A stretch of 64,000 nucleotides of DNA from Fulvivirga sp. (GTDB lineage Bacteria > Bacteroidota > Bacteroidia > Cytophagales > Cyclobacteriaceae): positions 1 through 64,000 of the forward strand of contig JANQLQ010000312.1 of assembly GCA_028280565.1 (NCBI GenBank). Direction: 5' to 3'. A model generated the notes under the pieces. The model was not told the DNA's origin. It made no database searches and was given only the letters and a program-made list of their open reading frames with translations. This document shows, one piece after another, positions 8,583 to 17,460 of this stretch. Position 1 is the first letter of the stretch, and each line of letters starts with the position of its first letter. The position numbers were made by a program, and so were the translations under genes.

Positions 8583-9325
8583 TAGAAATACCCTCCTTTT
8601 TCGGTGATCTGTTTTATACTGTCCCCGCTCTTTACCCAGCCAAAGATCTTTTTCTCATTCTCTTTGATCTCCTCGGCGCGGACCAATACCTCGTAGGCCA
8701 AATCCCTAGGCACAATCAATATACCGTCAATATCACCCAAAACAATGTCGCCGGGTTTGATAGTAACATCAGCCACCTGTAAGGGGACCTGGTAATGGGT
8801 AATAAGGCACCGGCCTAAACTGCCATTGGAACTGCGGTACTTGTAAAAGACGGGGAAATCGGCATCGAGGATCTGGTGTGTGTCTCTAATGCCTCCATCG
8901 ATGCAGGCGGCTTTTACACCTTTGCTCTTCGCCGTGGCGGTCATCACTCCTCCCCAAAGGGTGGCCTTTTCGTCTTTACTGGTATCCCAGACTACGAAGG
9001 CGTCCTCGTGCATTTCATCGAGCATCTTCGCCCTGAAATCCATTTCTCCGCTCACTACGGCGTTCGGCGCACTTTTCACACAAAAGGCAAACCCCGCAAT
9101 AGGTTCGTACTCCCTCAACGGCATGATGTGGTTCGGAAGGGCCTGGTTCAGCAGGGTAAATTCCCTTAAAACATCATTAACCGCCCCGGTATACAGTTGT
9201 TCGTACCGCCGGATAAGCTCTTTGCCAGCTATAGGAAAGGCCTTTTGGGAAATGCCTTCGCGTACCTCGATGAGTTTTTCAAGGTTCATCATACCCACTT
9301 CTTTTTTGTAGTTCTCTACACTCAT
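8582..9325 (-). CDS. RraA-family protein, possible class II pyruvate aldolase
   Basis: The 247-residue protein belongs to the RraA / 4-hydroxy-4-methyl-2-oxoglutarate aldolase family. The metal- and substrate-binding pair is present as Arg147-Asp148 in CIDGGIRD, along with GDIVLGDIDGILIVP near residue 205. Family members with the Arg-Asp pair cleave pyruvate-yielding 2-keto acids with a divalent metal, while RraA proper binds RNase E. The gene sits inside a hexuronate operon, 12 bases after the SDR gene and overlapping uxuA. The operon has no visible kinase or Entner-Doudoroff aldolase gene. I infer that it may act on 2-keto-3-deoxygluconate or a related acid. A regulator role is less likely in this setting. 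Confidence 0.85.
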   Translation of the reverse strand: MSVENYKKEVGMMNLEKLIEVREGISQKAFPIAGKELIRRYEQLYTGAVNDVLREFTLLNQALPNHIMPLREYEPIAGFAFCVKSAPNAVVSGEMDFRAKMLDEMHEDAFVVWDTSKDEKATLWGGVMTATAKSKGVKAACIDGGIRDTHQILDADFPVFYKYRSSNGSLGRCLITHYQVPLQVADVTIKPGDIVLGDIDGILIVPRDLAYEVLVRAEEIKENEKKIFGWVKSGDSIKQITEKGGYF

Positions 9326-9337
9326 AATCTTACTTTT

Positions 9338-10177
9338 TTAAACCCCGGAACATGCCATAAAGCCTCCGTCTACCGGGACCACAATCCCAGTGACAAAGCC
9401 CGAGGCGTCATCGTCCAGCAGCCAATTGAGGGTGCCGAGAAGTTGTGACGCCTCTCCAAATTTTTTCATCGGTGTGTGATGGATAATATTTTCTCCGCGT
9501 GGCGAAAAGCCTCCGTCTTCTTTGAGTAACAATTTTCTACTACGGTCATTGAGAAAAAAACCGGGAGCTATGGCATTGACACGAACATGGGCAGGGGCCA
9601 GGTATGCGGCCAGCCATTGGGTAAAATTGGCGATCCCTGCTTTGGCCATGCCGTAGGCGCCTACCCGGGATAATGGACGAAAGCTGTTCATAGAAGCAAT
9701 GTTTACGATGCTTCCTGACCCGGCTTTGGCCATATCCTTTCCAAAAATGAAGCAGGGGATAACGCTACCCATCGTATTCACGGTGACCACACGGTGAAAA
9801 TCTTCCATTTTTAGGTTGAAAAACCCACGAATATCATCTTCACTGGTTAGCTCCCGCTCATCGAACTCATTCGTGGTAGTGACGGCATTGGGCTGGTTGC
9901 CTCCTGCCCCATTGACTAGGATATCGGGCGGTCCCCATTGCTTCACAACCTCATCCCTTATCTGCCCGATCCGCTGCTCGTCCGTGACGTCGGCATCCAG
10001 GGAAATGGCCTGGCCGCCTTTTTCCACTATTTCTTCTTCGACGATCTTTACCTTTTCCAACGTTCTGTCCACCAGCACTATTTTAGCTCCTGACTTGGCC
10101 AAAGACCTAGCCATTTCGGAACAAAGGGTGCCGCCGGCACCGGTGATCACGGCTACTTTATTTTGTAATGAACTCAT
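9338..10177 (-). CDS. uxuB: SDR-family D-mannonate oxidoreductase (fructuronate reductase)
   Basis: The 279-residue protein is a classical short-chain dehydrogenase. The nucleotide-binding loop is TGAGGTLCS (residues 12-20) and the catalytic set is Ser162, Tyr175 and Lys179 (YGMAK). It ends with the usual GIVVPVDGGF segment. In Bacillus and Bacteroidota, an SDR of this kind reduces D-fructuronate to D-mannonate with NADH, in place of the longer enterobacterial UxuB. The last glycine of the usual TGxxGxLG loop is Cys here, which is odd but seen in loop variants. The gene overlaps uxaC by four bases (10174-10177), so coupling is tight. Substrate assignment rests on the neighbours. Confidence 0.87.
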   Translation of the reverse strand: MSSLQNKVAVITGAGGTLCSEMARSLAKSGAKIVLVDRTLEKVKIVEEEIVEKGGQAISLDADVTDEQRIGQIRDEVVKQWGPPDILVNGAGGNQPNAVTTTNEFDERELTSEDDIRGFFNLKMEDFHRVVTVNTMGSVIPCFIFGKDMAKAGSGSIVNIASMNSFRPLSRVGAYGMAKAGIANFTQWLAAYLAPAHVRVNAIAPGFFLNDRSRKLLLKEDGGFSPRGENIIHHTPMKKFGEASQLLGTLNWLLDDDASGFVTGIVVPVDGGFMACSGV

Positions 10178-11562
10178 GATAATTTCACTATTTTTTTACT
10201 GTTGTAATACGATATATTGGCTACCAATCCACTGAGCATGTCCCAATCCTGCGGCAGCTCACCGGCCTCTGCCCAGCGCCCAATGAGGTCACAGGCGATC
10301 CTGCGGAAATATTCATGACGGGAAAAGGACAGCACACTTCTCGAATCGGTAGTCATTCCTACAAACCGGCTTAACAGGCCATAGGCAGATAGGACCTTCA
10401 TATGATGCTCAATTCCCAGCTTGTGATCATTATACCACCAGGCAGGTCCCAGTTGGATCTTGCCCGCTCCACCATCTTCAGAAAATGAACCGGTTAAGGT
10501 GGCTATGGCCTCGTAATCTGCCGGGTTGAGCGGGTAAATGATAACGTTGGGCAAGTTACCGGATTGTTCCAGGCTATCCAGCAACCTGCACAGGCTCTCG
10601 ATATCGATCGTATTCCCGATGGTGGCATATCCTCCGGCCGGGCCGGCTAGTTTTCTTAACCTTGAGCTAGTGAAACGCTGGGCGCCCATGTGCAGCTGCA
10701 ACGTCCAGCCACGTTTGCCGTACTCTACGCCTAAAAAGTGTAAAAGCTGATTTTGTAATGCCTCTTTTTCTGCCTCGCTCAAGGTATTACCATCCATCAC
10801 ACGGGAAAATGCCTTGGCGGCCGACGACTTGTTGGGTTCAGAGAAGCTATATCCACTGTCCAGCGCATGGTCGCTAAGTGTACATCCGGCAGCTTCAAAA
10901 TCGTCCAGCTTTTTGGAAATCGCCAGCTCGTAAGCATCCAGGTCTTTGATTTCCATTGACGTTTGTTGCGCAAGTTTTTGTATCCATCCCGGGGCAAATG
11001 AAAGTATGGAATCTGCTCTTAAGGAAGGTTTAACGATCATACCCAGGTTGTCAGTCGCCTTTTTGTTGGGGGAAAGGTCATCGAGCAGGTCATCGGAAGT
11101 GCAGAGTAGTTCTACATTAAATGATTTAAGGACAGAACCGCCTGTCAAACCTTTTTCCCGGATAAGATCATTACACTTTTCCCAAATAGCATCAGCGTTT
11201 TCGGGGCGCAGCACTTCTTCTACCCCGAATATGCGCTCCATTTCCAGGCATGACCAATGAAAAAGTGGATTTCCTAAGGTCTGCGGTACGGTTTCGGCCC
11301 ACGCTTTAAATTTTTCTTGATCTGTAGCGTCTCCTGTGATAAGCCTTTCGGGAATGCCATTGATACGCATCGCCCGGTGTTTGTACGGATCGCCGGTCAC
11401 CCAAAGTTGTGCTACGTTGGGATAAATCGTGTTGTTGCCTAACGTCAGCGGATCCAGGTGGTTATGAAAATCGATCACCGGCAGTTTGCTGGCTGTCTCG
11501 TGGAAAAGCCTGCTGCCGGTCTCGTTGCTTAGTAAGAAGTTATCGTTCAAAAAATTTTTCAT
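10174..11562 (-). CDS. uxaC: Glucuronate isomerase
   Basis: UxaC turns D-glucuronate into D-fructuronate (and galacturonate into tagaturonate) in the cytosol. The 462-residue protein has family length. The metal-site motif HxH is at His33 and His35 (VIDFHNHLDP), with further family motifs such as LGNPLFHWSCLEMERIFG and GMTTDSRSVLSFSRHEYFRR near the C-terminus. It overlaps the upstream symporter gene and the downstream SDR gene by four bases each, so the three are translated as a coupled unit. This is the surest gene in the operon and fixes the pathway as hexuronate breakdown. Confidence 0.97.
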   Translation of the reverse strand: MKNFLNDNFLLSNETGSRLFHETASKLPVIDFHNHLDPLTLGNNTIYPNVAQLWVTGDPYKHRAMRINGIPERLITGDATDQEKFKAWAETVPQTLGNPLFHWSCLEMERIFGVEEVLRPENADAIWEKCNDLIREKGLTGGSVLKSFNVELLCTSDDLLDDLSPNKKATDNLGMIVKPSLRADSILSFAPGWIQKLAQQTSMEIKDLDAYELAISKKLDDFEAAGCTLSDHALDSGYSFSEPNKSSAAKAFSRVMDGNTLSEAEKEALQNQLLHFLGVEYGKRGWTLQLHMGAQRFTSSRLRKLAGPAGGYATIGNTIDIESLCRLLDSLEQSGNLPNVIIYPLNPADYEAIATLTGSFSEDGGAGKIQLGPAWWYNDHKLGIEHHMKVLSAYGLLSRFVGMTTDSRSVLSFSRHEYFRRIACDLIGRWAEAGELPQDWDMLSGLVANISYYNSKKIVKLS

Positions 11563-13232
11563 TTTACTGAGGGTTCAAAACTTAACTTCCCGGTAAAGCG
11601 GAGTTTAATAAACAACGCCAAAACCATACACAAAATACTGATAAACAAAGCGACCTTGCCGCTTACACTATGAATATGCACTAAGCTCATACCACCAAAC
11701 AAAAGCCCCGACAGGCCAATGGAAAGTGCAAAAAGGGTGGATAAAGCCCTTTTAAATTTCGGGTCCGGGGGGGAGATGGATGCCGATGACAGGGGTGTTC
11801 TAATTTTATCAAAAAAGCCGGAAATCACGGATAACTTGGCACTATCCTTCTCTTTGAACCGTCCCAGCGCAAAAAACAGAGCCGTACAAAAGCCGATGAC
11901 CAGCACCGTGGAAGCCTCCCAGGAAAAACCACTGTAAAAGTTAAGCCATAAACTCAAGGCTACGCCCAAAAATACGGTAATCAACGCGCCTTTGGACGTG
12001 GTATTTTTATAAACAAGGCCTAATATAAGTGGGATCGCCAAAGGTATGGCAAACAGCGCGGTGAGTAATTTATTAGCCTCAAAGGCCCCTCCCAACTGAC
12101 CTACATACAGGGCTCCTAGTGTAACCACTGCACCAATCAATATCACATTCAGCCTCGCCACGTTCACTAGGGCTTTATCTGAAGCCGCTGGCCTGATGAT
12201 CCGTTTGTAGATATCGTTGGTCAACACACCGGACATGACGTTAAACTCGGAATTAAGTGAAGACATGGTGGCGGAGAACATGGCCGCTAACATCAAGCCC
12301 AACAGACCGGCAGGAAGAAGCTTCACTGCTACGGCCACATAGGCCATTTCAGGGTCGGCCAGGTCAGGAAGAATGCTTTTGGCAGCTATCGCGGGCAGCA
12401 GGAATACAATGGGAAAAATGAAAAACAAAATTGCGCTTAGCAGTCCCAGCTTTTTGGCAGAGGACTCGTCTTTTACACTGTAAAAACGTTGAATGAACAC
12501 CCAGTTGCCATTGTATTTCAGCAGTATCATTAAATAATAGGCCAACAACCATAGCGGCTGTCCCTTAGGGCCGTTAAACCAATTAAAGTGATCGGGATAT
12601 TGGGTCATTAAGGTGCCCAGCCCTCCCACTTCTTGCAACACCAAGGGGATCAATAGTAGTGAAGAAAATACCAGGATGATAAATTGAAGGGTATCCATAA
12701 CCACTACGGCCCATACCCCGCCTACGATCGTAAAAAAGGTGATGATAAGGCCGGAATACAGTACTGCCTCGGTAAAACTCAATGACGTGGCCGTCATCAA
12801 AAAAATACCAATGGCGTACAGCCGAACCATATTATCCAAAAACCGCATGCTTAATCCTGCCCAACTGAATACCTGCCGGACGGAAGGACTGAACCGGGTC
12901 TCCAAGTACTCCACGGGGGTGATTATGCCACTCCTCACCCATCGTTTGCCTAAATAGAAAGCCGCCAATAAGCATGGGAATACGGTACACCAAAGTACCG
13001 TTACGCCAACAATCCCATCGGCATAGGCTACGCCGGCATAGGCCACAAAAACGAAAGTACTGAACAGCCCCATGAAGTTACTAATGGCCCCTATCTGCCA
13101 GGGGATGGTGCTTCCTCCTTTAAAATAGCCTTTGATATCTTTGATAAACCACCCAAAGAACAGGCCCACACCCGCCATAAGGGCCAGGTAAATGCCTATC
13201 GCAAGGTAGTCTAACATGGCTAACTCCTTCAT
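11559..13232 (-). CDS. Sodium:solute symporter (SSS family)
   Basis: The 557-residue protein has about 13-14 predicted membrane helices and the SSS core (early helix LAIGIYLALMAGVGLFFGW, GGSTIPWQIGAISNFMG, and later LAAMFSATMSSLNSEFNVMSGV, which matches the sodium-site helix 8 region). It would import a solute with sodium across the inner membrane. Its stop overlaps uxaC by four bases and its start overlaps the GH115-like gene by four bases. Released glucuronate, aldobiouronic acid or 4-O-methylglucuronate are therefore the likely substrates. A long C-terminal tail carries two more helices. Confidence 0.92.
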   Translation of the reverse strand: MKELAMLDYLAIGIYLALMAGVGLFFGWFIKDIKGYFKGGSTIPWQIGAISNFMGLFSTFVFVAYAGVAYADGIVGVTVLWCTVFPCLLAAFYLGKRWVRSGIITPVEYLETRFSPSVRQVFSWAGLSMRFLDNMVRLYAIGIFLMTATSLSFTEAVLYSGLIITFFTIVGGVWAVVVMDTLQFIILVFSSLLLIPLVLQEVGGLGTLMTQYPDHFNWFNGPKGQPLWLLAYYLMILLKYNGNWVFIQRFYSVKDESSAKKLGLLSAILFFIFPIVFLLPAIAAKSILPDLADPEMAYVAVAVKLLPAGLLGLMLAAMFSATMSSLNSEFNVMSGVLTNDIYKRIIRPAASDKALVNVARLNVILIGAVVTLGALYVGQLGGAFEANKLLTALFAIPLAIPLILGLVYKNTTSKGALITVFLGVALSLWLNFYSGFSWEASTVLVIGFCTALFFALGRFKEKDSAKLSVISGFFDKIRTPLSSASISPPDPKFKRALSTLFALSIGLSGLLFGGMSLVHIHSVSGKVALFISILCMVLALFIKLRFTGKLSFEPSVK

Positions 13233-15385
13233 TGGGCTGTATTTTGTGAAATTTTATCCATTGCTTCCCGGGTTTGCCGAATCATGTGCTCAATATTCAT
13301 TTTTTTATCTCCCCGATACCAGTGCTCCCACGGACTATGAGAAGCCCGGCGTTGAGCATTTTTAACATAGGACAGACCTGTAACAGCTTCATCAAGATGA
13401 AAAAGAGCCATTTTGACCTCATTCTCCATGATACGTTCTTTTGCCTGCATTACATGTTTTAGCCACTCCCCTAAGCCTATCATTATTTTGGCCTGTACCT
13501 CTAAGTTCGTTTCTAAAAATATCTTTTGCGGGCCGTTCAGTCGTTCGCTGACCGCCTCGGCCATGGCCAAGGCTTCTTTCATTTTCTCCACCTGCAAAAC
13601 GACCTGCTGCCGGAGTTCCTTGTCATCCAGGTCCTTGCCCTCCAGCATACCGGGCAGGAACCGGCGAGCCCATTCTGCTACCTCCAGATCACGTCTTGGC
13701 CGGGATCCGGCTTTATTCTTGTCCAAGGATTGGTCGATTTGATCAAGTAGTGCTAATCCTATGTTTTTTGTATGGCCATCAAGTAGGAAAGGCAAGTCAT
13801 ATTGTCCCCGGGTGCTGAAAGCAGAAAAGTACGATTCATAAGCGGTCTTTGCTTGCTCTCCTTCTTTGCCAAACTTCTCATGGCACCAGGTCGCCAGGAA
13901 TTTCCCCGGGTCGAAGGATTGCATGTCCAACAGCATCTGCCCGCTGGCATCGATGCCGAGGACAAACTCCCGGACGTTAGAGACGTTCATGATGAGGTAA
14001 TCATTCGACGCTCTTTCGTAGGCCAAACCGAACATCTCGTAAGTTTTTGCAGGAGGTACCGCCTGTATTAAATGAGGTCCGGACGACCATATTTGGTGAT
14101 GGTAATACACCCCGTATTGGTGGTCTTTGGCCCGGGGAGTATTGTAAAAATCCCGCTGCCATATCCACCCGGGGCTGTTATCGGCAAATACGATGATGAC
14201 GTTTTTGGGCACGTTCAAATGACCTTCGGCCATGAACCCCGATCCTTCCGCCCAAAGTGTAGTGCTAATGAAAGGATCATCGTCCTTCACTACAGTTTGA
14301 ATGATCTCTACCTGTTTTTCCATCGCCTCGGAGATCAGTTCGCCCCTTTCGGCATCGGTTTGAGGGACGTTAGGGTCCGCCATCCACATGGGCCGGTCGG
14401 CAATACCCCGCAGCCCTACCTGCCAGATCACGTTCGGAAAGGCCGACCATGCCTTTGAATAGACGCTCCATACTTCTTCCAGCTCCTCCCGGTTACTATA
14501 AAAAGAGAACTTGGGTGATTTTCCCCTGTCCTTCCAGTAATTAAAAAAAGAAAAGGCGCTCACCCCCAAAGGCTCTATATGGTGCTGTGAAATGAAAAGC
14601 CCTCTTTTATGAGCTTCTTCGACTAACTTGCGCTCAGGGGCGTTCAAAATATCAATAAAACTCGCCGGGATGACCAGGTTAAAACGGGCGCGTACCATGG
14701 TTTCCAATACCGGCCTGATAGTCTCCGGGTGGACCACCTGTCCATAAAACGGGTAATCTATATTCCTGCGGCCTCCCCCATTCTTAAATTCTGTGAGAAG
14801 ATCTTCGTCATTGATGAACCAGCCCCTGAATTTAAAATCAGGCCCATTTTCAGTGATCAAGACTTCATGGAAGATGAGATCTGTCCTCTTGGCAGGCTCC
14901 ATACTTGTCCAGTAATAATAAGGGTCTACCCCCAGGTAATTTTCGATAAAATGGTAGATCCCGAACATCGTACCCCTGGCATCGCTTCCTACGATGAGTA
15001 GTTTAAGTGCACCGGCCTCATCACGAAAAGTCTTGACCACGTAGTTTTCCCATTTACCGGCGAGCGTATCATAAGGCTCTATACCTGGGCCCACTGCCTT
15101 TCTAAAAGCTGCATCGTTGATCTCGCCAATGTATATGGAGTAGCTACCTGGCTCCGCTTCGTGTGAAGCTTCCGGGAGACGGGTGCCGGTAATTTTCTCT
15201 ACGTCGTTAGAAAGGTCTTCAAAGGCTAGCTTGAGCGGAGCCGGGGCATTTGGAGAAAACCAAACGGCAGCCTGCTTCCCGGGACAGGAGAGGACGAAGC
15301 CTTTCTCCTCGTTACAGGAAAGAAACAGGCAGCAAATTGCCGCCAGGGGGACAAGTACAATGCGTTTTCTCATTAAGTTAGCCAT
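13229..15385 (-). CDS. GH115-like alpha-glucuronidase lipoprotein
   Basis: The 718-residue protein has a lipoprotein signal with Cys24 in LFLSC. Residues ~30-165 form the N-terminal domain common to GH67/GH115 enzymes (GSDARGTMFGIYHFIENYLG). A barrel with FRGWFINDED (186-195), VVHPETIRPVLETM and VIWQVGLRGIADRPMW follows, then a helical C-terminal part. GH115 enzymes remove (4-O-methyl)glucuronic acid from xylan side chains. Typical members have 850-1000 residues, so one terminal domain seems to be missing. The gene heads an operon for glucuronate import and breakdown, which supports the call. It may instead represent an unclassified branch near GH115. The start at 15385 gives the intact signal. 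Confidence 0.78.
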   Translation of the reverse strand: MANLMRKRIVLVPLAAICCLFLSCNEEKGFVLSCPGKQAAVWFSPNAPAPLKLAFEDLSNDVEKITGTRLPEASHEAEPGSYSIYIGEINDAAFRKAVGPGIEPYDTLAGKWENYVVKTFRDEAGALKLLIVGSDARGTMFGIYHFIENYLGVDPYYYWTSMEPAKRTDLIFHEVLITENGPDFKFRGWFINDEDLLTEFKNGGGRRNIDYPFYGQVVHPETIRPVLETMVRARFNLVIPASFIDILNAPERKLVEEAHKRGLFISQHHIEPLGVSAFSFFNYWKDRGKSPKFSFYSNREELEEVWSVYSKAWSAFPNVIWQVGLRGIADRPMWMADPNVPQTDAERGELISEAMEKQVEIIQTVVKDDDPFISTTLWAEGSGFMAEGHLNVPKNVIIVFADNSPGWIWQRDFYNTPRAKDHQYGVYYHHQIWSSGPHLIQAVPPAKTYEMFGLAYERASNDYLIMNVSNVREFVLGIDASGQMLLDMQSFDPGKFLATWCHEKFGKEGEQAKTAYESYFSAFSTRGQYDLPFLLDGHTKNIGLALLDQIDQSLDKNKAGSRPRRDLEVAEWARRFLPGMLEGKDLDDKELRQQVVLQVEKMKEALAMAEAVSERLNGPQKIFLETNLEVQAKIMIGLGEWLKHVMQAKERIMENEVKMALFHLDEAVTGLSYVKNAQRRASHSPWEHWYRGDKKMNIEHMIRQTREAMDKISQNTAQ

Positions 15386-15882
15386 TTACCTTACCCAAAA
15401 ACTCAACCGGTGAAGTAAGCCTTGGGACCATCTAGTGTTAAGTTGACCATCATTTTATACTTAACTGTGCATTAGTGTCACATTTATTTTGTTGTATTCC
15501 TCCGCACCCCTAACCCCTCAACGCTACTAAGTTAAGCCCTGCGCTCACCCCTTGATCCCCTGAAGGGGAAACCAGCCGCGCGGTGGATTGACTTACCCTC
15601 AGGGTACCAAAGGGTAAATTCAGGAACACGTCATTTCAAGCGTGACACGATACTAAGTATCTTCCTACAAGATCCTATCGTTTCATACCTTGGGCGACGA
15701 TTTGCAGGAGTTTTCGCAAGATAAAAATTTTATATTATAAAATAATGTTTTATATAAAATAATAAAAGCTAATCGGTCTTGCCATTCCGAGTTTCTATTG
15801 CAATTTTTTTAAAACAGACCGTATTAAAACTGATATTTTATATTATAAAGCAAGGTAATATCATTTTAAGTGTGTTATTTGG
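15386..15882. other. Divergent regulatory region between GH115 operon and iclR-type gene
   Basis: This ~500-base spacer must hold promoters for both directions. It contains three AT-rich near-palindromic boxes (15728-15745, 15748-15762 and 15836-15850) and, near the GH115 side, a copy of the short repeat CTAGTGTTAAGTTGAC at 15432-15447. I see no open frame with coding character. Confidence 0.6.
15728..15850. promoter_or_regulatory. Cluster of AT-rich operator-like boxes, likely IclR sites
   Basis: TTTTATATTATAAAATAA (15728-15745), TTTTATATAAAATAA (15748-15762, with a perfect 12 bp palindrome) and TTTTATATTATAAAG (15836-15850) lie before the IclR-type gene and opposite the hexuronate operon. 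The 13-mer TATTATAAAATAA recurs exactly at 19801-19813 before SusC. The shared boxes suggest that one regulator serves the operon, itself and the SusCD genes. Binding by the IclR protein is inferred. Confidence 0.55.
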
Positions 15883-15915
15883 ATGTTGATATCGCCCACT
15901 TGCCCATTCATCGCC

Positions 15916-16683
15916 ATGATACAGGTAGTAAACCGAGCTTTTGACATCATAGAATTTATCGCCAGCAGTGGGCGTAAGGATATCCCTTTGAAAGAGATCG
16001 CTGACGGACTCGAACTCAACCAGGGCACTTGTGCCAATATCATTAAAACCATGGTATCCAGGGGCTATCTTGAAAAATCATCTTCCAAAAAGGGATACTC
16101 GCTAGGCCCGATGCTCTATTTTATCACGGGCGATTACTCTTACAGTGTTGACCTTATTAATGCAGCCAAGGAGCCCATGTACCTGCTTACCGAAAAAATA
16201 AATGAGAGCTGTATGTTGGGCGTTGTTAGGAATGATATCCGCATCAGCCTGTATGAAGTTCATGCCGAACAGGAGATCAGGGTGGTCAATAAAAAAGAAA
16301 AAGCCCTCTACCAGACCGCCTCGGGCAGGTTATTACTGGCCTACCTACCTTTCGCTAAGCAAAAAGAGTTTATAAAAAAGTACGGCCTCCCGAAAGAAGA
16401 GGTATGGGAAGATGGTGCGGATGAAGAGGGCTTGTTCATGGAATTGAAAAAGATCAAAAAGAAGGAAATGGCCATCCAGGTAGCCCCATCCAAAATTTTA
16501 GGCATCGCCCTACCTGTTGGTGAACCGGGTGATGTAATCGCGAGTTTGGGGGTTTACCTCCCGGAATTTCGCTTTAGCGGGGAAAAGAAGGACCAGATCA
16601 TAGAGGCGATGAAAGAGGCTACGAAGCAGATTAATGGTGTTTTGCGGAAGCAGGCTCATAAAGTTGCTACAGATAACTCTTGA
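15916..16683 (+). CDS. IclR-family transcriptional regulator
   Basis: From the ATG at 15916 the protein has 255 residues. A winged helix-turn-helix spans about residues 5-60 (PLKEIADGLELNQGTCANII) and an IclR effector domain fills the rest (LLAYLPFAKQKEFIKKYG and GVYLPEFRFSGEKK are typical). I chose 15916 over an ATG 11 codons earlier (15883) because family proteins start just before the first helix, as in MIQVVNRAFDIIEF. IclR members in uronate loci sense breakdown products such as 2-keto-3-deoxygluconate. The gene is divergent from the hexuronate operon, and AT-rich boxes lie between them and again before SusC. Confidence 0.9.
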   Translation: MIQVVNRAFDIIEFIASSGRKDIPLKEIADGLELNQGTCANIIKTMVSRGYLEKSSSKKGYSLGPMLYFITGDYSYSVDLINAAKEPMYLLTEKINESCMLGVVRNDIRISLYEVHAEQEIRVVNKKEKALYQTASGRLLLAYLPFAKQKEFIKKYGLPKEEVWEDGADEEGLFMELKKIKKKEMAIQVAPSKILGIALPVGEPGDVIASLGVYLPEFRFSGEKKDQIIEAMKEATKQINGVLRKQAHKVATDNS

Positions 16684-16701
16684 AGCGTTAACTTGAATCC
16701 C

Positions 16702-16790
16702 CCCTGCCTGGTCTTAGGTTTAGCAAAGCGACCCTAAGACCCCAAAAAACCAAGAGCGTCCGCTCGATCTGGCTTAGTAACGTGAGCTAT
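16702..16790 (+). repeat. RAYT-type REP element, copy R1
   Basis: The element starts CCTGCCTGGTCTTAGGTTTAG and contains a hairpin (GGTCTTAGGTT / ACCCTAAGACC) plus the short palindrome GAGCGTCCGCTC. It matches the copy at 18078-18170 over more than 80 bases with few changes, including the tail GCTTAGTAACGTGAGCTAT. That second copy sits next to a RAYT transposase gene, which ties the repeat to that enzyme. Confidence 0.75.
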
Positions 16791-16843
16791 CCATCAATTT
16801 CCTATAGATTTAATAGAGACTTGCTGATCAATTAAGGTGTAGG

Positions 16844-17065
16844 TTATTTCTTTGTGGAGACCAAAAGATCTTTTACATCTACGTCCAAAACTTCTGCTAC
16901 TGTAAATAAGGATTCCATTGTCGGTTGCATATCATTTGTACACCACCTCGACACCGTTGTCCTGTTCTTGCCCAACTGGTCCGCTAACCAATTATTCGTT
17001 TTCCCCTTTTCGGCTAAAACCGCTTTAATTCTATTATAGATTTTTTTGCCTGTCATTGTGTTCAA
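16844..17065 (-). CDS. Small Xre-type helix-turn-helix protein
   Basis: The 73-residue protein is a single HTH_3 domain (KIYNRIKAVLAEKGKTNNWLAD, then GKNRTTVSRWCTN as recognition helix and MQPTMESLFTVAEVLDVD). Such minimal proteins act as DNA-binding repressors in phage-like switches, toxin-antitoxin units or restriction control. It is followed by a REP copy on one side and by a second Xre gene on the other, 71 bases away on the same strand. The nearest ATG upstream of the domain is two codons in (MTGKK) and equally possible. No toxin partner is evident. Confidence 0.8.
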   Translation of the reverse strand: MNTMTGKKIYNRIKAVLAEKGKTNNWLADQLGKNRTTVSRWCTNDMQPTMESLFTVAEVLDVDVKDLLVSTKK

Positions 17066-17089
17066 AGCGAATTACTAAAGATAAACTTA

Positions 17090-17127
17090 CCTGGTTTTAG
17101 GATCGCTTTGCTAAACCTATGACCCAA
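17090..17127 (-). repeat. Partial REP hairpin, copy R2
   Basis: CCTGGTTTTAGGATCGCTTTGCTAAACCTATGACCC is the hairpin part of the REP family in inverted orientation relative to R1 and R4. It lies in the 71-base gap between the two Xre genes and could end transcription of the upstream one. Confidence 0.6.
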
Positions 17128-17136
17128 ACCTTAATC

Positions 17137-17373
17137 TCAACGAACTAGCTTTAATTCTTTAAAAATCTCCTTAAACATCTCTCCCGGATCGATATCAATC
17201 GCCAGGGCAATCAGGTAAAGCTCATCGGCTCTTAGCTTAGTTGTATCGTTTGATGTTAATTGGCTCAAACGAGATTTACTTATCCCTGTTCTCCTGGCAA
17301 CTTCAGCTTTATTGATGGACTTTTTAGCCAAATAAAGGCCTAAACTAGTCATATTGGTTGATTTTGAATACAT
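17137..17373 (-). CDS. Second small Xre-type helix-turn-helix protein
   Basis: The 78-residue protein has an HTH_3 domain from about residue 8 to 65 (LGLYLAKKSINKAEVARRTG, recognition helix SKSRLSQLTSN). The C-terminal residues (DPGEMFKEIFKELKLVR) are helical. It reads away from a small unknown gene at 17488, and the 114-base spacer between them has two related dyads, which is the layout of a repressor with its own operator. The protein is about half identical in type but not in sequence to its neighbour at 16844, so this is not a simple recent duplication. Confidence 0.82.
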   Translation of the reverse strand: MYSKSTNMTSLGLYLAKKSINKAEVARRTGISKSRLSQLTSNDTTKLRADELYLIALAIDIDPGEMFKEIFKELKLVR

Positions 17374-17381
17374 AAATATAG

Positions 17382-17460
17382 AGAGTTAAAACTTTTGTAT
17401 ACAAAAACTCTACGGATGTTTTGTTTTTGAATTTACTTTCAATACTTTCGTATAGAAAGT
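17382..17460. promoter_or_regulatory. Twin dyad operator between Xre gene and small unknown gene
   Basis: TTTTGTATACAAAA (17393-17406) is a perfect 14 bp palindrome inside the wider dyad AGAGTT...AACTCT. ACTTTCGTATAGAAAGT (17444-17460) is a related dyad. Both contain CTTT(T/C)GTATA(C/G)AAA followed by CTAC a few bases later. Two similar sites about 50 bases apart in a divergent spacer are typical of a repressor-controlled switch. That the 17137 product binds them is inferred. Confidence 0.55.
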
